Part shown: positions 6,620-8,506 of the stretch, piece by piece
How positions within the stretch are numbered: the first letter of the stretch is position 1
Layout of the letters: each line of letters starts with the position of its first letter
NCBI GenBank assembly: GCA_964346495.1
Contig: CAYFUW010000082.1
Span: forward strand, 1-8,506
Reading direction: 5' to 3'
DNA: 8,506 nt
Source: JBGZFC01 sp964346495
GTDB lineage: Bacteria; Bacteroidota; Bacteroidia; Bacteroidales; Dysgonomonadaceae
Position numbers and translations under genes: made by a program
The notes under the pieces: model-generated
Database searches by the model: none
What the model was told of the DNA's origin: nothing
Seen by the model: only the letters and a program-made list of their open reading frames with translations

Positions 6620-6625
6620 CTTTTA

Positions 6626-6702
6626 TTACGTGTTACGAGGTGCGGGTTTCGTGGTGCGGGTCACGAGGGCGAGTGCGTGAGAGGTAGGAGACTGTGAGAG
6701 AG
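6626..6702. repeat. Degenerate 7-base tandem array C
   Basis: Six clean heptamers from 6626 to 6667 of type K-T-R-C-G-N-G (for example TTACGTG then TTACGAG; GTGCGGG occurs twice), continuing less regularly to 6702. The block 6660-6681 matches 4926-4947 with two mismatches, and a GGAGACTG-type sequence follows in both. The upstream stretch 6606-6619, which holds the last codons and stop of the MFP-like gene, is also heptameric (TTATTAG, CCGTTAG). Confidence 0.7.
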
Positions 6703-6725
6703 GGAGGCAGCGTGATTGGGTGAAA

Positions 6726-6756
6726 GCACATTGCGGTTATAAAATCCGCATTGTGC
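6726..6756. repeat. Hairpin with 11-bp stem
   Basis: GCACATTGCGG (6726-6736) pairs with CCGCATTGTGC (6746-6756) with one mismatch around a 9-base A/T loop. No T-run follows. Confidence 0.6.
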
Positions 6757-6767
6757 ATAATTCTCAT

Positions 6768-6789
6768 GTCGGAGAGATTTGTAATCCCG
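6768..6789 (+). repeat. 22-base inverted repeat, right copy
   Basis: Matches the reverse complement of 5663-5684 except at one base. Confidence 0.7.
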
Positions 6790-6898
6790 CCAACTCATGA
6801 CTCATAACTATCCCCTTGCCGGCGAGCTTTTGTAAAACTCGGTCACTGAGTCAGTCTAAGGCAAATGTTTGCTTCGCAACACACCATTCTCATAATGT

Positions 6899-6964
6899 CG
6901 CGAGCAACTCAAAGCTCATCCTCCCGTTTCACGGGATACTCCCCTTTAGGGGCAGGGTGTTGCA
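6899..6964 (+). repeat. Intergenic module, copy 2
   Basis: CGCGAGCAACTCAAAGCTC (6899-6917), hairpin CCCGT-TTC-ACGGG (6923-6935), TACTCCCCTTT (6937-6947, also at 5299-5309) forming CCCCT-TT-AGGGG (6941-6952), and GTTGCA (6959-6964). Same order and orientation as 5235-5328, with both hairpin stems changed but still paired. Confidence 0.7.
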
Positions 6965-7019
6965 AGGCGATTTGTAAACACAATTGCTTTCGCTGAAATT
7001 ATTTTAAAGTAAAAAAAAA

Positions 7020-7396
7020 TATTGCTGTCCGATAAAAAATATCTCATCGCCTGAAAGGCGAGATTTTCATAACCTCGCTATCGCGCGAATCCTTTCGCGT
7101 GATAAATAATACCACACGATAGAATCGTGCGGTAGCGTGGAGCAGCTTGCGGTGAGACAATCGACACTAGAACCCTGCCTGAAAGGCACCGATATTCATC
7201 GGCACAGGCAGTACTTTATAAAAGTCCAACCACTTCGGGTTGAAGGGTTGGGGGCATATTTATACCGTAAGCTACGCTCCGCTTGCATACGGTTATGAAA
7301 GTTTGGCTTTCCAAGCCACTTATTTCAAAGAATTACTGAAATCGTTTACAATAAGTCATTTCAGAGAAAAATGAAAATGTTTATCGGACAGCAATA
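7020..7396. mobile_element. MITE-like element with 17-base perfect terminal inverted repeats
   Basis: TATTGCTGTCCGATAAA (7020-7036) is the exact reverse complement of 7380-7396. The enclosed 377 bases contain no ORF of useful size but many hairpins: TCGCCT-GAA-AGGCGA (7047-7061), a near-palindrome at 7081-7102, CACGAT-AGA-ATCGTG (7115-7129), GCCT-GAA-AGGC (7177-7187), CCGAT/ATCGG (7189-7202), ACCGTA/TACGGT (7264-7293) and TGGCTT-TCC-AAGCCA (7304-7318). Poly-A lies just outside both ends, so a target duplication cannot be defined. It is read as a non-autonomous transposable element, since it has matching ends and no transposase; the IS family is not identified. Confidence 0.7.
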
Positions 7397-7491
7397 AAAA
7401 AACATGAACAGTACTGATTTTATTTGCGATTTTCTATCATTTATTATATGGTGCAGTGAATCAAGTAAAACAGTTAAAATCAAACTATTGA

Positions 7492-7522
7492 TTTGAATTA
7501 TTAATAAATTTCAGTATATTTG
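7492..7522 (+). promoter_or_regulatory. Bacteroidetes-type promoter of the lipoprotein gene
   Basis: TTTG at 7492-7495 (-33 type) and TATATTTG at 7515-7522, a perfect TAnnTTTG -7 box, are separated by 19 bases. The ATG at 7546 follows 23 bases after the -7 box, giving a short leader. Confidence 0.7.
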
Positions 7523-7545
7523 CTCAATAACAAAAAACGATTATT

Positions 7546-8226
7546 ATGAAAAATACTATTTTATCAATCATGGCTATCGCACTACTTTTTATCAGTTGCG
7601 ACAAAAACAATGACTTAACAGAGAATGAAAATTGCGACTTTGTAAATTTTAAATACTACAAAGGGGAACAATACTTTTTGGGCGAGTTACAAAACAACTA
7701 TATTTTACTTGGCATTGACACAACATATAGCGATGATGAAATTAGACATTTTATTTCAACAGTTAGTCAAATAGACCCGGAATACGACTATACAATTCAT
7801 AAAGATGGAGCTTACAAATTCAAAGAAATTCCTTTAAGGCTTAATTCTGCACATACTTGCGAACAGATTGGTCAACTAATTTCAGATATGGAACAAAAAG
7901 AGATAGTTTCGTATGTTCACTACACTATGCAAACAGACAATTGCGATAACGATATATGGGAACCAATGGGGAATTTATGTATAAATACCTACGGAAGCTA
8001 TTTTCTTGTGAAAGTATTTGATGAAAACAATTTGACTGACTTAAACAAAGTCATTGCTAAAACTAATACTGAACTGATAAAACAGGACACATTTATGCCT
8101 GAGTGGTTTATATTGTGTGCAACAAAAAAATCTAAAGGTGACGCTTTGAAAATGGCTAATTATTTCCATGAAACAGGACTTTTTGAATGCGCTGAACCTG
8201 CTGATGGAAAATACCCTGTTGAATAA
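7546..8226 (+). CDS. Lipoprotein resembling the pro-region of Bacteroidetes S8 serine peptidases, without protease domain
   Basis: The 226-residue protein begins with a lipoprotein signal: Lys-rich start, hydrophobic core, lipobox 'LFISC' with the lipidated Cys at 18, followed by Asp-Lys-Asn-Asn-Asp, a polar and acidic stretch as in Bacteroidetes exported lipoproteins. The body 'YYKGEQYFLGEL' (37-48) and the C-terminal part 'LNKVIAKTNTELIKQ' through 'MPEWFILC' to 'ALKMANYFHETGLFECAEP' (166-218) resemble the segment before the catalytic domain of Bacteroidetes subtilisin-like peptidases, where a similar 'ETGLF...EP' stretch leads into the protease. Here a TAA follows eight residues after that motif and no Asp/His/Ser catalytic motifs appear downstream. 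It could be a stand-alone propeptide-like protein, for example an inhibitor or chaperone, or a truncated protease gene. It has its own promoter and ends 29 bases from a convergent gene. The domain link is from memory of the family. Confidence 0.7.
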   Translation: MKNTILSIMAIALLFISCDKNNDLTENENCDFVNFKYYKGEQYFLGELQNNYILLGIDTTYSDDEIRHFISTVSQIDPEYDYTIHKDGAYKFKEIPLRLNSAHTCEQIGQLISDMEQKEIVSYVHYTMQTDNCDNDIWEPMGNLCINTYGSYFLVKVFDENNLTDLNKVIAKTNTELIKQDTFMPEWFILCATKKSKGDALKMANYFHETGLFECAEPADGKYPVE

Positions 8227-8255
8227 ATATAGATTTTTAGCAGACAAAAAATCAT

Positions 8256-8426
8256 TTATCCGCAATTTGCTTTCCTCTTATCATCATTTGACAAGCTACA
8301 GCCCGTGCAACCTCTGCAATAAGGTGGTGTATCGTCTTTTACAAAAAAGAGCCGATAAACTTTTTTTGCCACAATAGCAACAACTACAATGGCAATCAAT
8401 ATAACTATAATCAACTGTATATTCAT
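8256..8426 (-). CDS. FeoB-associated Cys-rich membrane protein
   Basis: On the minus strand, ATG at 8426 to TAA at 8256 encodes 56 residues. An N-terminal hydrophobic helix (about 3-20, 'IQLIIVILIAIVVVAIVA') is followed by a basic stretch and a Cys motif C-x2-C-x2-C (Cys37, 40, 43) within 'YCRGCTGCSL', plus Cys55. This layout (one membrane helix, short linker, CxxCxxC tail) is that of the small proteins encoded next to feoB, the ferrous-iron transporter, in Bacteroidetes; the Cys residues may bind metal. feoB would be expected upstream on the minus strand, beyond the right edge, and is not visible. The stop lies 29 bases from the end of the convergent lipoprotein gene. The overlapping plus-strand frame at 8168-8377 is a shadow. 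Confidence 0.85.
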   Translation of the reverse strand: MNIQLIIVILIAIVVVAIVAKKVYRLFFVKDDTPPYCRGCTGCSLSNDDKRKANCG

Positions 8427-8488
8427 AATTATATAGACTAATAAATTAAACCGACTAAAAAATCGATATGATTATCAATTAGCTAAGT

Positions 8489-8506
8489 GCTACAGAGTAG
8501 CAAAAT
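8489..8506 (+). repeat. Mini-hairpin repeat unit, third copy (cut by the window edge)
   Basis: GCTAC-AGA-GTAGC (8489-8501) followed by AAAAT is identical to the first 18 bases of 5403-5467; the rest lies outside. Confidence 0.7.

Larger units (their letters stand above)
6620..7545. other. Gene-free repeat-rich region between the MFP-like gene and the lipoprotein gene
   Basis: No convincing coding sequence on either strand. It holds 7-base array C, several hairpins, a module copy, the 377-base inverted-repeat-bounded element and the lipoprotein promoter. Stretches 6813-6898 and 7397-7491 show nothing I can name, apart from three ACTCATN-type heptamers at 6792-6812. Confidence 0.7.

Noticed and set aside
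4848..6702. CRISPR array
   Set aside because: Repeats are 7-base, degenerate and without unique spacers of regular length; no cas gene is present.
8168..8377. Plus-strand ORF of 69 residues overlapping the lipoprotein end
   Set aside because: Overlaps two better genes in other frames; the minus strand carries the recognisable FeoB-associated peptide.

Overview
The window reads as Bacteroidota, most likely Bacteroidales. The evidence is a CarboxypepD_reg/plug/beta-barrel outer-membrane protein, a lipoprotein behind a TTTG...TAnnTTTG promoter, a FeoB-associated Cys-rich peptide, start codons without clear Shine-Dalgarno sequences, and A/T-rich coding DNA. All family names come from reading the translations; no search was run.

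Left part (1-4891, + strand): the 3' end of a radical SAM/SPASM peptide maturase, an outer-membrane beta-barrel protein, and a C39-peptidase bacteriocin-type ABC exporter, spaced 27 and 13 bases apart. This is the layout of a Bacteroidetes RiPP (GG-leader peptide) locus: the maturase modifies a precursor, the C39 exporter removes the leader and exports the core, and the barrel may act at the outer membrane. No precursor gene is visible and it may lie upstream. The exporter frame is interrupted by one in-frame TGA (3740-3742) where this family usually has Cys. Its peptidase domain also carries an in-frame 33-base palindrome (2907-2939).

Middle (4892-7545): about 2.65 kb of almost gene-free, repeat-rich DNA surrounding one gene (6083-6619), a short membrane-fusion-protein-like protein that probably belongs to the exporter. 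The repeats include degenerate 7-base tandem arrays, paired mini-hairpin units, palindromes built around CTTTAG, two collinear repeat modules, and a 377-base element with 17-base perfect terminal inverted repeats (7020-7396). The 7-base arrays run into the 3' ends of both the exporter and the short MFP-like gene.

Right part (7546-8506): a lipoprotein resembling the N-terminal pro-region of Bacteroidetes S8 serine peptidases without a protease domain, convergent with a 56-residue FeoB-associated Cys-rich membrane peptide on the minus strand (8256-8426). A further mini-hairpin repeat starts at the right edge.
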